Source of the DNA: Xanthomonas codiaei
GTDB lineage: Bacteria; Pseudomonadota; Gammaproteobacteria; Xanthomonadales; Xanthomonadaceae
Reading direction: 5' to 3'
Length of the DNA: 64,000 nucleotides
Assembly: GCF_002939785.1 (NCBI RefSeq)
Contig: NZ_MDEC01000004.1
Span: 178,166 to 242,165 of the forward strand
The position numbers were made by a program, and so were the translations under genes. Positions 42,727-51,919 of this stretch are shown piece by piece (within the stretch, counting starts at the first letter, position 1; the number at the start of each line of letters is the position of its first letter). The notes below the pieces were generated by a model, which had not been told where the DNA came from, searched no databases, and saw only the letters and a program-made list of their open reading frames with translations.

Positions 42727-44133
42727 TCACGGGGTCTGGCTGACCGCTCCCGCCGCGTTGACGATGCCGGCGCCACAGCCGCCCGAGCAGGCGCCCGGCA
42801 GCGGACGGGCGGTGTTCTTCAGCAGGGTTTCCACTGCCGCCGGGGTCAGCGGACGGCTCGCCGCCGACTGCACCAGCGCCACCACGCCGGCGACATGCGG
42901 CGCCGCCATCGAGGTGCCGTTGTAGCTGGCGTAGCTGGCCGAGCCCGGGGTGGTGGTGCCGCTGTTGAGCGTGGACAGGATCGCCGAACCCGGGCCGGAG
43001 ATGTCGATGGTGCTGCCGAAGTTGGAGAAGCTCGAACGCGCGCCGGCCGAGGTGATCGACGCCACCGAGATCACGTTGGCGCAGCTGGCCGGGGTGAAGT
43101 TGGCCACGTTGGCATTGCTGTTGCCGGCCGCCACCACCACGGTGGTCCCGCGCGACACCGCGCCGTTGATGGCGTTTTGATAGGTGCTCGAACAGGCGCC
43201 GTTGCCGCCCAGCGACATATTGATCACCTCGGCCGGGTTGGCATTGGCCGGCACGCCGGACACGCTGCCGCCGGAGGCCCAGACGATGGCATCGGCGATA
43301 TCCGACGTGGTGCCACCGCACAGACCCAGCGCACGGATCGGCACGATGCGCGCGTTGAAGGCGGTGCCGGCAACGCCGCTGTTGTTGTTGGTCACCGCGG
43401 CGATGGTGCCGGCCACGTGGGTGCCGTGCCAGCTGGAATTGGCCGCCGGCGCACCGGGGCATTGATTGGCCGCACGCCAGTCGCCCTGGTCGGCCGGGTT
43501 GCTGTCACGGCCGTTGTTGTCGCGCGCACGCGCGGCATCGCTGATGAAATCGTAGCCGGGCAGTACGTTGGCGTTGAGGTCCGGATGGCTGGTGATGCCG
43601 GTGTCGATCACCGCCACCACCACGCCGGTGCCGGTGGCGGTGTCCCAGGCCGGACGCACGTTGATGCTGGAGGCGCTGGTGCCGAAGCCCCACTGCTCGG
43701 ACAGGCGGGTGTCGTTCGGGGTCAGCACCGGGTACATGATCTGATCGACTTCGACATAGTCCACGCTCGGATCGGCGGCGATGCGACGCATCAGCGTCTC
43801 GGCTTCGGCGCGGTCCAGGCCACGGGTGGCCTTGAGCACTTCCGAACCCAGCGCGGTGCGGCGCACATGGTTCAGGCCCAGTGCGCGGCCCGCACGTGCC
43901 GGCACGGCAGTAGCGACCGAGTTGAGCGAGGCGCGCATCGAGGTGGGGCTCACCGCCGGGCTGCTGCCGTCCTTGTACTTGACGATGAAGCGATCCAGCG
44001 TCGGCTGCGAATCCAGGCCGGACAGGTTGACCTGACCGGCGAACGCCGGCACGGCCAGCAGGGAGGTCAGCGCGGAAACACCCAGCACCACCAGTGCGCG
44101 TGCAGGTGCACGACGTTGCGACACATTGGACAT
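42727..44133 (-). CDS. Secreted subtilisin-family serine protease (copy 2), no PPC domain
   Basis: The product has 468 residues from ATG 44133, with GAGGAA upstream. Signal peptide (VSALTSLLAVPAFAGQ), propeptide, catalytic Asp in VIDTGITSHPDL, His in WHGTHVAGTIAA, Ser in NGTSMAAPHVAG. It ends soon after the catalytic domain (GIVNAAGAVSQTP), so the pre-peptidase domain of its neighbours is missing. The catalytic part is visibly closest to copy 3. Confidence 0.93.
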   Translation of the reverse strand: MSNVSQRRAPARALVVLGVSALTSLLAVPAFAGQVNLSGLDSQPTLDRFIVKYKDGSSPAVSPTSMRASLNSVATAVPARAGRALGLNHVRRTALGSEVLKATRGLDRAEAETLMRRIAADPSVDYVEVDQIMYPVLTPNDTRLSEQWGFGTSASSINVRPAWDTATGTGVVVAVIDTGITSHPDLNANVLPGYDFISDAARARDNNGRDSNPADQGDWRAANQCPGAPAANSSWHGTHVAGTIAAVTNNNSGVAGTAFNARIVPIRALGLCGGTTSDIADAIVWASGGSVSGVPANANPAEVINMSLGGNGACSSTYQNAINGAVSRGTTVVVAAGNSNANVANFTPASCANVISVASITSAGARSSFSNFGSTIDISGPGSAILSTLNSGTTTPGSASYASYNGTSMAAPHVAGVVALVQSAASRPLTPAAVETLLKNTARPLPGACSGGCGAGIVNAAGAVSQTP

Positions 44134-44538
44134 CGATCGTTCCTCAGATTTTTTAGGAAGTACCGCGGTTGCGGCGAGATGGCCGGCCGTTACCGCAGAC
44201 CGCGGGTCGGGCCGGAATGGACGGGCGCTGGCGCCCGTCGAAACGACTGACCGGTGTCCATCCCGGCCGAGCGGCAATGCGCCGCCTGCGCCGGCCGCAA
44301 GGGCAGACGTGGGCGAGACATCGCAGATGGGTGGCGCGGCGCCTGCGCTGCCTGGCACATGCCCAGACAGCGCAGACCGCGCCGAGCGGCCGGCCTTGGA
44401 GCGGCTACCAAAACGTCGCGAGCGGTCGTCAGTGGGTGCGGACGGCGCGGAGGAAGCGGCGTGTACGAGTGGTACATGCCGATTCCGAATACCGGCCGCG
44501 CCCGCCTGACGGACGCGCAGTAGTGTTGTCAGCTGCGC
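44134..44538. other. Gap between subtilase copies 2 and 3
   Basis: About 400 bases. It holds a perfect 8-bp hairpin ACGGGCGC-TG-GCGCCCGT (44221-44238) and, near the copy 2 start, TCCTCAGATTTTTTAGGA (44141-44158). No gene supported. Confidence 0.5.
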
Positions 44539-46287
44539 TTAGTAGCTGGCCCGCAGGGTGACGCCGGAGAACGTGCTGAACGCCTTGACCCGCACGTAAT
44601 ACGTGCCCGACGGCGCACTGATGCTGCAGGTTTCGGTGTTGCCGGTGCGGTACGGGCGACAGGTGTAGGTGGCGTCGGTCGGCGCACTGCCGGCACGCAC
44701 GTACAGGTCTGCATCGCCGGTGCCGCCGCTGATCGCTACGGTCAGCGTGCCGCTGCCGGCTGGCACGGCGATGGTGTAGTTGAGTTCCGCGCCGGTTGCA
44801 GCGCCCAGGCCGGTCACCGGGGTACCGTTGGTCAGGGTGTTGCCGCTGCCGCCACCTCCGCCGCCATTGCTGCCGTTGATTGCGGCGGTCACCGCGGCAT
44901 CGGCGTTGACGATGCCGGCGCCGCAGCCACCGGAACAGGCACCCGGCAGCGCGCGGGCGGTGTTCTTCAACAAGGTTTCCACCGCCGCAGGCGTCAGCGG
45001 CGAGGGGGCCGCGGCTTGCACCAGGGCCACGACACCGGCCACGTGCGGCGATGCCATCGAGGTGCCGTTGTAGGACGCGTAGCTGGCGCTTGCCGGCGTG
45101 GTGGTGCCGGTGTTGAGTGTGGACAGGATGGCCGAGCCCGGCGCGGAGACGTCGATGCCGGCACCGAAGTTGGAATAGCTGGCCTTGGCGCCGGACGAGG
45201 TGGTCGCCGCCACCGCGATCACGTTGTTGCAGTTGGCCGGCAACGAACTGGATACGTTGGCCGACTCGTTACCCGCCGCCACCACGACCGTGGTACCGCG
45301 CGAGACCGCACCATTGATCGCGTTCTGCATGGTGGCCGAACAGGCGCCACCGCCGCCGAGCGACATGTTGATGACGTCGGCCGCATCGGTGGACGACAGG
45401 CTGGGCACGCCCGAGACGGTGCCGCCCGAGGCCCAGATGATGGCGTCGGAGATATCCGACAGCGAACCGCCGCACTTGCCCAGGACGCGCACCGGGATCA
45501 CACGGGCGTTGTAGGCCGTGCCGGCCACGCCGGAGTTGTTGTTGGTCACCGCCGCCACGGTGCCGGCGACGTGAGTGCCGTGCCAGCTGGAAGTTGCCGC
45601 CGGAATGCCCACGCCGCACTCGTTGGCGGCGTACCAGTCGCCCTGGTCGGCCGGGTTGCTATCGCGCCCGTTGCCGTCGCGCGCGGTCGCCGCGTCGCTG
45701 ATGAAATCGTAGCCCGCCACGACATTGGCGTTGAGGTCGGCATGGCTGACGATGCCGGTATCGATGACCGCCACGCGCACGCCCGCACCGGTGGACTTGT
45801 CCCACGCAGAGCGGATGTTGAGGCCGGCGTTGGTGGTGCCGAACGCCCACTGCTCGGACAGGCGGGTGTCGTTGGGTGTCAGCGTGGCATGCAGGATCTG
45901 GTCGACTTCCACACTCTGCACATTGGGGTCGGCGGCCAGCTGGCGCATCAGGGTTTCGGCTTCGGCGCGGTCCAGCGCCCGATCGGTCTTGACCAGTTCC
46001 GGCCCCAGCGCCAGCCGACGAACCGGGCTCAGGCCCAACGCCTTGCCGGCCTTGGCCGGTACCGCGCGGGCAGCGGCGCGCAGCGAAGTGGTCAACGCAT
46101 TCGGGCTGGCCAGCGCGGTGCTGCCATCCTTGTAGGTGACGATGAATTTCTGGTGGGTCTGGGCGGTGGCCAGACCGTCCAGATAGACCTCACCCGCGAA
46201 GGCGGGCGTTGCCAGCAACAGGGAGGTCAGCGCAGCGGCGCTGAGGATGGTGAGCGTGCGAGGACGCTTGCGAGACGCGTTCGACAT
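44539..46287 (-). CDS. Secreted subtilisin-family serine protease (copy 3) with PPC domain
   Basis: The 582-residue product resembles the known X. campestris extracellular serine protease (580 residues) in length and plan. Signal peptide (LTSLLLATPAFAGE), propeptide to about 130, catalytic Asp in VIDTGIVSHADL, His in WHGTHVAGTVAA, Ser in NGTSMASPHVAG, Gly/Ser linker (NGGGGGGSG) and pre-peptidase domain ending FSGVTLRASY. First and complete member of the tandem; an AT-rich region upstream should carry its promoter. Confidence 0.95.
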   Translation of the reverse strand: MSNASRKRPRTLTILSAAALTSLLLATPAFAGEVYLDGLATAQTHQKFIVTYKDGSTALASPNALTTSLRAAARAVPAKAGKALGLSPVRRLALGPELVKTDRALDRAEAETLMRQLAADPNVQSVEVDQILHATLTPNDTRLSEQWAFGTTNAGLNIRSAWDKSTGAGVRVAVIDTGIVSHADLNANVVAGYDFISDAATARDGNGRDSNPADQGDWYAANECGVGIPAATSSWHGTHVAGTVAAVTNNNSGVAGTAYNARVIPVRVLGKCGGSLSDISDAIIWASGGTVSGVPSLSSTDAADVINMSLGGGGACSATMQNAINGAVSRGTTVVVAAGNESANVSSSLPANCNNVIAVAATTSSGAKASYSNFGAGIDVSAPGSAILSTLNTGTTTPASASYASYNGTSMASPHVAGVVALVQAAAPSPLTPAAVETLLKNTARALPGACSGGCGAGIVNADAAVTAAINGSNGGGGGGSGNTLTNGTPVTGLGAATGAELNYTIAVPAGSGTLTVAISGGTGDADLYVRAGSAPTDATYTCRPYRTGNTETCSISAPSGTYYVRVKAFSTFSGVTLRASY

Positions 46288-46546
46288 CGAATTCCCTTCC
46301 AGATCAAAGAGAACCGCCTGGGCGGTGTATGCCGACGCCGCCTTCCGTAGGCCAGCGCCGGTTCCCCGGATCGAGCCCCTGTTATCGATCCGTTCAGCGA
46401 ACCTATCTCACTAAAACCGAAGTGAACAATACGAGATCGACACTTTTGAAACTTAAATATCATTTTTGTGACACAGCGCACTCCTGTTCAGCCCGCTTGA
46501 CACAGTTTTTGACCTGTTCAAGACGCTTTTTGCTGCACAGCAGGCC
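46288..46546. other. AT-rich upstream region of subtilase copy 3
   Basis: Bases 46405-46510 are markedly richer in A and T than the rest of the window (ACTTTTGAAACTTAAATATC). This is the likely control region of the protease gene, but no unique -35/-10 pair could be chosen. Confidence 0.45.
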
Positions 46547-46582
46547 AAAAAAAACCCCCGTGCTGCCACACGGGGGCCATTT
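46547..46582 (-). terminator. Rho-independent terminator after ilvE
   Basis: CCCCCGTG (46555-46562), six-base loop, CACGGGGG (46569-46576), flanked by eight A on the left and TTTTT on the right. On the minus strand it ends the ilvE message with eight U; it may also work on the plus strand. Confidence 0.88.
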
Positions 46583-46600
46583 TTGACGATGTATGTCGGC

Positions 46601-47686
46601 TTACGACAAACGCACCAGCCAACCGTGACGGTCCGGCACACGACCGTACTGGATATCGGTGAGCTCCTGCCGCAGCGACATGGTCACCTCACCCGCCGGC
46701 GCTGCTGGGTCGCCCACCGCGAATCCGTCGCCCTTGAGCTCGCCGATCGGGGTGACCACGGCGGCCGTGCCGCAGGCGAACACCTCGGCGATCTCGCCGG
46801 AGGCCACGCCCTGCTTCCACTCGTCGATGGCGACCTTGCGCTCCACCACGCGCATGCCACGGTCGCGGGCCAGCTGCAGGATGCTGTCGCGGGTGATGCC
46901 TTCCAGGATGCTGCCGGACAATTCCGGCGTCACCAGCGTGCCGTCCTTGTAGACCAGGAACACGTTCATGCCGCCCAGCTCTTCGATGTATTTGCCTTCC
47001 ACCGGGTCCAGGAACAGCACCTGCGAGCAGCCCTGGGCCTGGGCCTTCTGCTGCGGCAGCAGGGAAGCGGCGTAGTTGCCGCCGCACTTGGCCGCGCCGG
47101 TGCCGCCCTTGGCCGCACGCGCGTACTCGGTGGACAACCAGATCGACACCGGCGCCACGCCCTTGGCGAAGTACGGGCCGGCAGGACTGGCGATCACGTA
47201 GTACGAGGCCTTGTGCGCGGCGCGCACGCCCAGGAAGGCCTCGTCGGCAATCATGAAGGGACGGAAATACAGGCTGGTCTCCGGCGCCGATGGCACCCAG
47301 CCGCCATCCACGGCCACCAGCTGGCGCAGCGATTCGACGAACAGGTCCACCGGCAGTTCCGGCAGCGCCAGACGGCGCGCCGAGCGCTGCAGGCGCTCGC
47401 CATTGGCCTGCGGGCGGAAGGTCCAGATCGACCCATCGGCGTGCCGGTAGGCCTTGATGCCTTCGAAGATTTCCTGGCCGTAATGCAGCACCGAAGCGGC
47501 CGGATCCAGCTGCAGCGGCCCGTAGGCACGCACCTGCGCGTCGTGCCAGCCCTGCTCGTTGCTCCAGGAAATGGCGACCATGTGGTCGGTGAAGTGCAGC
47601 CCGAAGCCGGGCGCGGCCAGGATCACGGACAGTTCGTCGGCACTGCGTGGCGACGGGGAACGGGTGGAAGCGAAGGACACGGACAC
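46601..47686 (-). CDS. ilvE: Branched-chain amino acid aminotransferase
   Basis: PLP enzyme for the last step of Leu, Ile and Val synthesis. The product has 361 residues from GTG 47686 with AGGA nine bases upstream; a second GTG two codons on is possible. The conserved AAKCGGNYAASLLPQQ stretch holds the PLP Lys region, and EELGGMNVFLVYKDG and ILEGITRDSIL are class IV motifs. The start is about 65 bases after the sufT stop. Confidence 0.95.
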   Translation of the reverse strand: MSVSFASTRSPSPRSADELSVILAAPGFGLHFTDHMVAISWSNEQGWHDAQVRAYGPLQLDPAASVLHYGQEIFEGIKAYRHADGSIWTFRPQANGERLQRSARRLALPELPVDLFVESLRQLVAVDGGWVPSAPETSLYFRPFMIADEAFLGVRAAHKASYYVIASPAGPYFAKGVAPVSIWLSTEYARAAKGGTGAAKCGGNYAASLLPQQKAQAQGCSQVLFLDPVEGKYIEELGGMNVFLVYKDGTLVTPELSGSILEGITRDSILQLARDRGMRVVERKVAIDEWKQGVASGEIAEVFACGTAAVVTPIGELKGDGFAVGDPAAPAGEVTMSLRQELTDIQYGRVPDRHGWLVRLS

Positions 47687-47751
47687 CGGAAGATTCCTGT
47701 ATGGCGGGCGGTAAGGACGCGGCGCCAGCCCGTGGACATGGCGCCTGGCGA

Positions 47752-48306
47752 TCAGAGCATGCCGGTCTCGAGACGGGCCGCTTCGGACATCATATGCCGG
47801 CCCCACGGCGGGTCGAACACCAGCTCGACATCGGCCTCGGCAATGGTCGGGATCATTTCCAGCTTGCTGCGCACGTCGTCGACGAGGATTTCGCCCATGC
47901 CGCAACCAGGCGCGGTGAGCGTCATCTTGACGTCCACCCGGCGCTGATTGTCTTGCTCGCGATGGCTGACCACCGCCTCGTAGACCAGGCCCAGATCGAC
48001 GATGTTGAACGGGATCTCCGGGTCGAAGCAGGTGCGCAGCTGCTGCCACACCAGGGCCTCGACCTTCTCGTCGCTGGCGTTGTCGGGCAGTTCCAGCCCC
48101 GGCGGAGCCTCCTTGCCGATCGCATCGCCGTCCTTGCCGGCAATGCGGAACAGATTGCCTTCGACAAACACGGTATAGCTGCCACCCAATGCCTGGGTGA
48201 TATAGCCGTAACTGCCTGCGGGCAGGGTCACCGAATCGCCCTGCGGCACCATGACGGCATCGCAATCGCGTTCGAACTGGACGGGTTCGCTGCTACGGGA
48301 ATACAT
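47752..48306 (-). CDS. sufT: Putative Fe-S cluster assembly protein SufT
   Basis: DUF59 (MIP18-like) protein aiding iron-sulfur cluster maturation. The product has 184 residues from ATG 48306 (MYSRSSEPVQFERDCDAVMV). The MIP18 part has DPEIPFNIVDLGLVYEAVV near residue 95 and TAPGCGMGEILVDDV near 130, with the reactive Cys of the family in APGCGMG. Confidence 0.92.
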   Translation of the reverse strand: MYSRSSEPVQFERDCDAVMVPQGDSVTLPAGSYGYITQALGGSYTVFVEGNLFRIAGKDGDAIGKEAPPGLELPDNASDEKVEALVWQQLRTCFDPEIPFNIVDLGLVYEAVVSHREQDNQRRVDVKMTLTAPGCGMGEILVDDVRSKLEMIPTIAEADVELVFDPPWGRHMMSEAARLETGML

Positions 48307-48429
48307 GGGCTGGATATGGGGCCGCGCCGGACGCGCGCAAGTCGGCCATTCTAGCCGACCGCAACCCTTCCGCCGGCGCAGGCAACGCGCCCGGCGGGCG
48401 ACGCTGCATTCCATCCAGGCACCGCGGGC

Positions 48430-48458
48430 CTGGCAAAGCGCGGCATGCGCTCTATCAT
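48430..48458 (+). promoter_or_regulatory. Candidate promoter of the small membrane protein gene
   Basis: CTGGCA (48430-48435), 17-base spacer, TATCAT (48453-48458); start of transcription near 48465, just before the AGGAG ribosome site at 48472. Confidence 0.45.
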
Positions 48459-48480
48459 GTGCGCATTGTCAGGAGTTCCA

Positions 48481-48900
48481 ATGCCGCCCACCAATGCGCC
48501 CGCCAGAACCGCTCACTGGCTCTGGCCCCCGCTCCTGCTGCTGGGATGCGTCACCGCCCTCATCGCCTGGCTGCTCATCGCCCTGGCACTTGGCAACCAG
48601 GCCGGCTGGATGGCGGTGCTGGTCGCCGTGGAAGTGGTCTGGATGCTGCGCCTGGGCACCTTGCAGGGTGGGTCATTGCGCATCGGCGTGGCAGTTGTGG
48701 CCACCGCGGCGGTCATCATTGCCACCAACTGGGGCATCGCTTCGGCGCACGTTGGTGGATCGCTGGGCCTGGATCCTTGGACCTCGGCGCAGAAGATGGG
48801 CCCCGGGCTGGCCTGGACCCTGCTGCAACTGGCCAACAATGGCTTCGACCTGCTGTGCTATGCCACCGCGCTGGTGCTGGCGTGGTGGGCGGCGCGCTGA
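48481..48900 (+). CDS. Small membrane protein of unknown function
   Basis: The product has 139 residues with four hydrophobic segments (about 14-38, 42-58, 66-84, 112-136). I choose ATG 48481 because AGGAG lies five bases upstream; ATG 48445 has none. No family recognised. Divergent from sufT. Confidence 0.75.
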   Translation: MPPTNAPARTAHWLWPPLLLLGCVTALIAWLLIALALGNQAGWMAVLVAVEVVWMLRLGTLQGGSLRIGVAVVATAAVIIATNWGIASAHVGGSLGLDPWTSAQKMGPGLAWTLLQLANNGFDLLCYATALVLAWWAAR

Positions 48901-49052
48901 GTCGGTTGCGTCCCTTGCGGTAGCCAATGCAGGAGGAGGCTGACGCCGATGCGTCACCCGTGCCGTTTCGCGTGAGGCGGCTCCTCGATCGCCGTCGCTC
49001 TGGTTTGAGACAATCTAGCGATACCTGGAAAGCACTGCGTGTTTGCTGCGCG
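48901..49052. other. Spacer before the hairpin repeat pair
   Basis: Contains nothing I can support as a gene. The full gap to pntB (48901-49485) is about 585 bases and is dominated by the two repeats listed next. Confidence 0.5.
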
Positions 49053-49158
49053 GTCCTTGCCCGCCCCCCATCGCGGGACACGCCGCAAGTACGTCCCTGT
49101 AGGCTCTTACGCGGCATCCATGCCGCGTAAGGTCCCGCGACGGGCGGCGGACAAGGAC
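49053..49158. repeat. Large palindromic repeat element, copy A
   Basis: Outer arms GTCCTTGCCCGCC... (49053-49079) and its near-complement (49132-49158, 24 of 27 bases). Inside is a 36-base core 49071-49106 identical, in inverted orientation, to 49309-49344, and a hairpin TTACGCGGC-ATCCAT-GCCGCGTAA (49107-49130). Confidence 0.85.
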
Positions 49159-49257
49159 CTGTCAAGTTGATCGGTACGTCAGGCTTTCAACAAGCAGCCA
49201 GCCGTCCGGCGACGCTGTAGCTTCGCTTTTCAACAAACCATCTGCCAACTCTCTGGC

Positions 49258-49360
49258 GCGGTGCCCTCGCCGCTTGCGGGACCGTGTGGCGGCATGGATG
49301 CCGCCACCGAGCCTACAGGGACGTACTTGCGGCGTGTCCCGCGAGCGGTGAGGACACCGC
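49258..49360. repeat. Large palindromic repeat element, copy B (inverted)
   Basis: Outer arms 49258-49282 and 49336-49360 match in 22 of 25 bases. Hairpin GTGGCGGC-ATGGAT-GCCGCCAC (49285-49306), followed by the 36-base core 49309-49344 that is the exact reverse complement of 49071-49106. Stem bases differ from copy A but still pair, and the ATGGAT cap is kept. Confidence 0.85.
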
Positions 49361-49485
49361 GCACTCGACGCACGAGACGTGTGATCCGAGAAGCATATGA
49401 GCGAACCTGGCAAAGCCACGGCGCACCACCGACCGACATAGCTTTTCACCTGCGCATTCGAGCGCGACTGCACTACACCAAGCGC

Positions 49486-50943
49486 TCAATGCCCGCCGCC
49501 ATCCAGGGCCTTCAATTCGCTGACCAGGGCACCGGCCGCCTCGGCCCCGTCGCCATAGAGCATGCGGGTGTTGTCGGCGTAGAACAGCGCGTTTTCGATC
49601 CCGGCAAACCCCGTGCCCTTGCCGCGCTTGATCACCACCGTGTTGCGCGAATTGACCACGTCCAGGATCGGCATGCCGTAGATCGGGCTGGCCGGATCGG
49701 TCCTGGCCACCGGATTGACCACGTCGTTGGCGCCGATCACCAATGACACATCGGTGCTGGCGAACTCGGGATTGATGTCGTCCATATCGGCGATCAGGTC
49801 GTAGGGCACGCCGGCTTCGGCCAGCAGCACGTTCATGTGCCCGGGCATGCGCCCGGCCACCGGATGGATCGCGAACTTGACCTTGACCCCGCGCGCGATC
49901 AGCCGCTGCGCCAGCTCCCAGATCTTGTGCTGCGCCTGCGCCACCGCCATGCCGTAGCCGGGCACGATCACCACCCGCTCGGCGAAGGCCATCATCGCCG
50001 CTACATCGCCCGCTTCGATCGGCTTCTGCGTGCCGGCGATCTCCTGCGCCTGCCCGCCACCGCCGAAGTTGGAGAACAGCACGCCGCTGATCGGCCGGTT
50101 CATCGCCTTGGCCATCAACCGGGTCAGCAGGATGCCGGCCGCGCCCACCATCATGCCGGCGATGATCAACGCCTCGTTGCCCAGCACATAGCCCTCGAAC
50201 GCCACTGCCAGCCCGGTGAAGGCGTTGTAGAGCGAGATCACCACCGGCATGTCGGCGCCGCCGATAGGCAGCGTCATCAGCACGCCCAGCGCCAGCGCCA
50301 CCACGAAGAAGGCGATGATCGCCGTCGGCTGCAGGCTGCTCGCCGCCCACGCACCGAGCACCACCATGGCCAGCGCCACCACCAGATTGAAGGCTTGCTG
50401 GCCGGGGAAGGTCACCCGCCGGTCGAGCCGGCCGTCGAGCTTGGCCCAGGCGATGATCGAGCCGGACAAGGACACCGCGCCGATCGCCGAGCCGATCACC
50501 GCCAGCACCACGGTGGTGGTGTCAGGCCGCCGCGCGGCCAGTTCGGCGATCGCCTGCACGCTCCAGTGCGCGGTATCGCGGTTGACGAAGAACGAAAACC
50601 GCAGCAGTTCCACCGCGCCGATCGCCGCTGCCGAGCCGCCGCCCATGCCGTTGTAGAGCGCCACCATCTGCGGCATGTCGGTGATAGCCACCTTCCTGGC
50701 CGACCACCACGCCACCCCGGTGCCGATCGCCAGCGCCGCCAGGATCAGCGGCACGTTGTGCAGCTCGGGCAGGAAGAACGTCGCCACCGTGGCGATCAGC
50801 ATGCCCAGCCCGGCCCAGCGGATGCCGCTGCGCGCGGTCAGTGGCGAGGCCATCCGTTGCAGGCCCAGCAGGAACAGGGTGGCGGCCACCAGGTAGCTGG
50901 ATTTCACCAGCCATGCCAACAGCTCGGGCGTGGAGATGTTCAC
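49486..50943 (-). CDS. pntB: NAD(P) transhydrogenase subunit beta
   Basis: Membrane and NADP-binding subunit of the proton-translocating transhydrogenase that makes NADPH from NADH. The product has 485 residues from GTG 50943, overlapping the pntAB stop (GTGA). About nine hydrophobic helices fill residues 1-260; the NADP domain has VPGYGMAVAQAQHKIWELA near 320 and GANDVVNPVARTDPASPI near 395. Complete length. Confidence 0.96.
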   Translation of the reverse strand: MNISTPELLAWLVKSSYLVAATLFLLGLQRMASPLTARSGIRWAGLGMLIATVATFFLPELHNVPLILAALAIGTGVAWWSARKVAITDMPQMVALYNGMGGGSAAAIGAVELLRFSFFVNRDTAHWSVQAIAELAARRPDTTTVVLAVIGSAIGAVSLSGSIIAWAKLDGRLDRRVTFPGQQAFNLVVALAMVVLGAWAASSLQPTAIIAFFVVALALGVLMTLPIGGADMPVVISLYNAFTGLAVAFEGYVLGNEALIIAGMMVGAAGILLTRLMAKAMNRPISGVLFSNFGGGGQAQEIAGTQKPIEAGDVAAMMAFAERVVIVPGYGMAVAQAQHKIWELAQRLIARGVKVKFAIHPVAGRMPGHMNVLLAEAGVPYDLIADMDDINPEFASTDVSLVIGANDVVNPVARTDPASPIYGMPILDVVNSRNTVVIKRGKGTGFAGIENALFYADNTRMLYGDGAEAAGALVSELKALDGGGH

Positions 50944-51245
50944 GGCGCCTCTCCGCCCGGCGGCTTGCGGCTGGACTTGAACATCTCCAGCATGCGCTCG
51001 GTCACCACGTAGCCGCCGGCGGCATTGCCGGCGCCCAGCGCCACCGCCACGAAGCCCAAGGCCTTTTCCAGCGTGGTGTCGGCATGCCCGAGCACCACCA
51101 TCGCCCCGATCAGCACGATGCCGTGGATGAAGTTGGACCCTGACATCAGCGGCGTATGCAGGATCACCGGCACCCGCGAGATGATCACATGGCCGGCGAT
51201 GGCCGCCAGCATGAAGATATACAGCGCTACGAAACCGTCGCTCAT
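50940..51245 (-). CDS. pntAB: NAD(P) transhydrogenase subunit alpha, membrane part
   Basis: Second part of the split alpha subunit. The product has 101 residues with three to four hydrophobic helices (about 5-22, 38-54, 62-84) and the conserved HTPLMSGSNFIHGIV stretch. It is coupled to pntB but separated from pntAA by 1.66 kb carrying three genes on the other strand. Confidence 0.95.
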   Translation of the reverse strand: MSDGFVALYIFMLAAIAGHVIISRVPVILHTPLMSGSNFIHGIVLIGAMVVLGHADTTLEKALGFVAVALGAGNAAGGYVVTERMLEMFKSSRKPPGGEAP

Positions 51246-51358
51246 CGTCGATCGCTCCAGTGGCCGGTGCGGCCCGCCGATCATACCCATCCGGCGGGCG
51301 TGTCAACCGAACCGGCACTCACACGTTGACGTCGTATCGTCCTCGCGGAAGCTACGCT

Positions 51359-51919
51359 GTGCTGGTGGGAACCCCTTTCGATCCGCAGCCCGCTGCCCCG
51401 GCCGCCGCCCCCGTGTCGCTGGATGCCTTCCTGGCCGGCATCGGGCCGCGTGCGTTCCGCTTTGCCGAGGCCGGCCTGCGTCACCGCGAAGACGCGCTGG
51501 ATGCCGTGCAGGACGCCATGATCAAGCTGCTCGGCTACCGCGAGCGCCCGGCCGAGGAGTGGACGCCGCTGTTCTGGAGCATCCTGCGCAGCCGCATTAT
51601 CGATCTGCAGCGCCGGCGCAGTTTTCGCCTGAAATTCTGGGCACCGGCCGAGCGCAGCGACGACGAAGGCCCGATCGACTGGGCCGATCCCGGCGTCGGC
51701 CCGGTCGGCGAACAGCAACATCAGCAGGCCTACCAGCGGCTGGTCCACGCGCTGCGCGGCCTGCCGGCACGCCAGCGCGAAGCCTTCACCCTGCGCGTGC
51801 TGGAAGACCTGGACGTGGCCACCACCGCCAAGGCGATGGGCTGCTCCGAAGGCTCGGTCAAGACGCACCTGTCGCGCGCCCGCGACGCGTTGCAAAAACA
51901 GTTTGAGGATTTCCTGTGA
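51359..51919 (+). CDS. ECF-type RNA polymerase sigma factor
   Basis: Alternative sigma factor, 186 residues from GTG 51359, which has GGAAG seven bases upstream; a longer frame from 51260 overlaps the pntAB promoter zone and looks non-coding. Region 2 (RHREDALDAVQDAMIKLLGY, about residues 38-57), a basic IIDLQRRRSFRLKFW stretch and region 4 helix-turn-helix (LPARQREAFTLRVLEDLDVA, then KAMGCSEGSVKTHLSRARDAL) are clear. Its stop overlaps the next gene (GTGA), which probably restrains it. Confidence 0.9.
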   Translation: MLVGTPFDPQPAAPAAAPVSLDAFLAGIGPRAFRFAEAGLRHREDALDAVQDAMIKLLGYRERPAEEWTPLFWSILRSRIIDLQRRRSFRLKFWAPAERSDDEGPIDWADPGVGPVGEQQHQQAYQRLVHALRGLPARQREAFTLRVLEDLDVATTAKAMGCSEGSVKTHLSRARDALQKQFEDFL

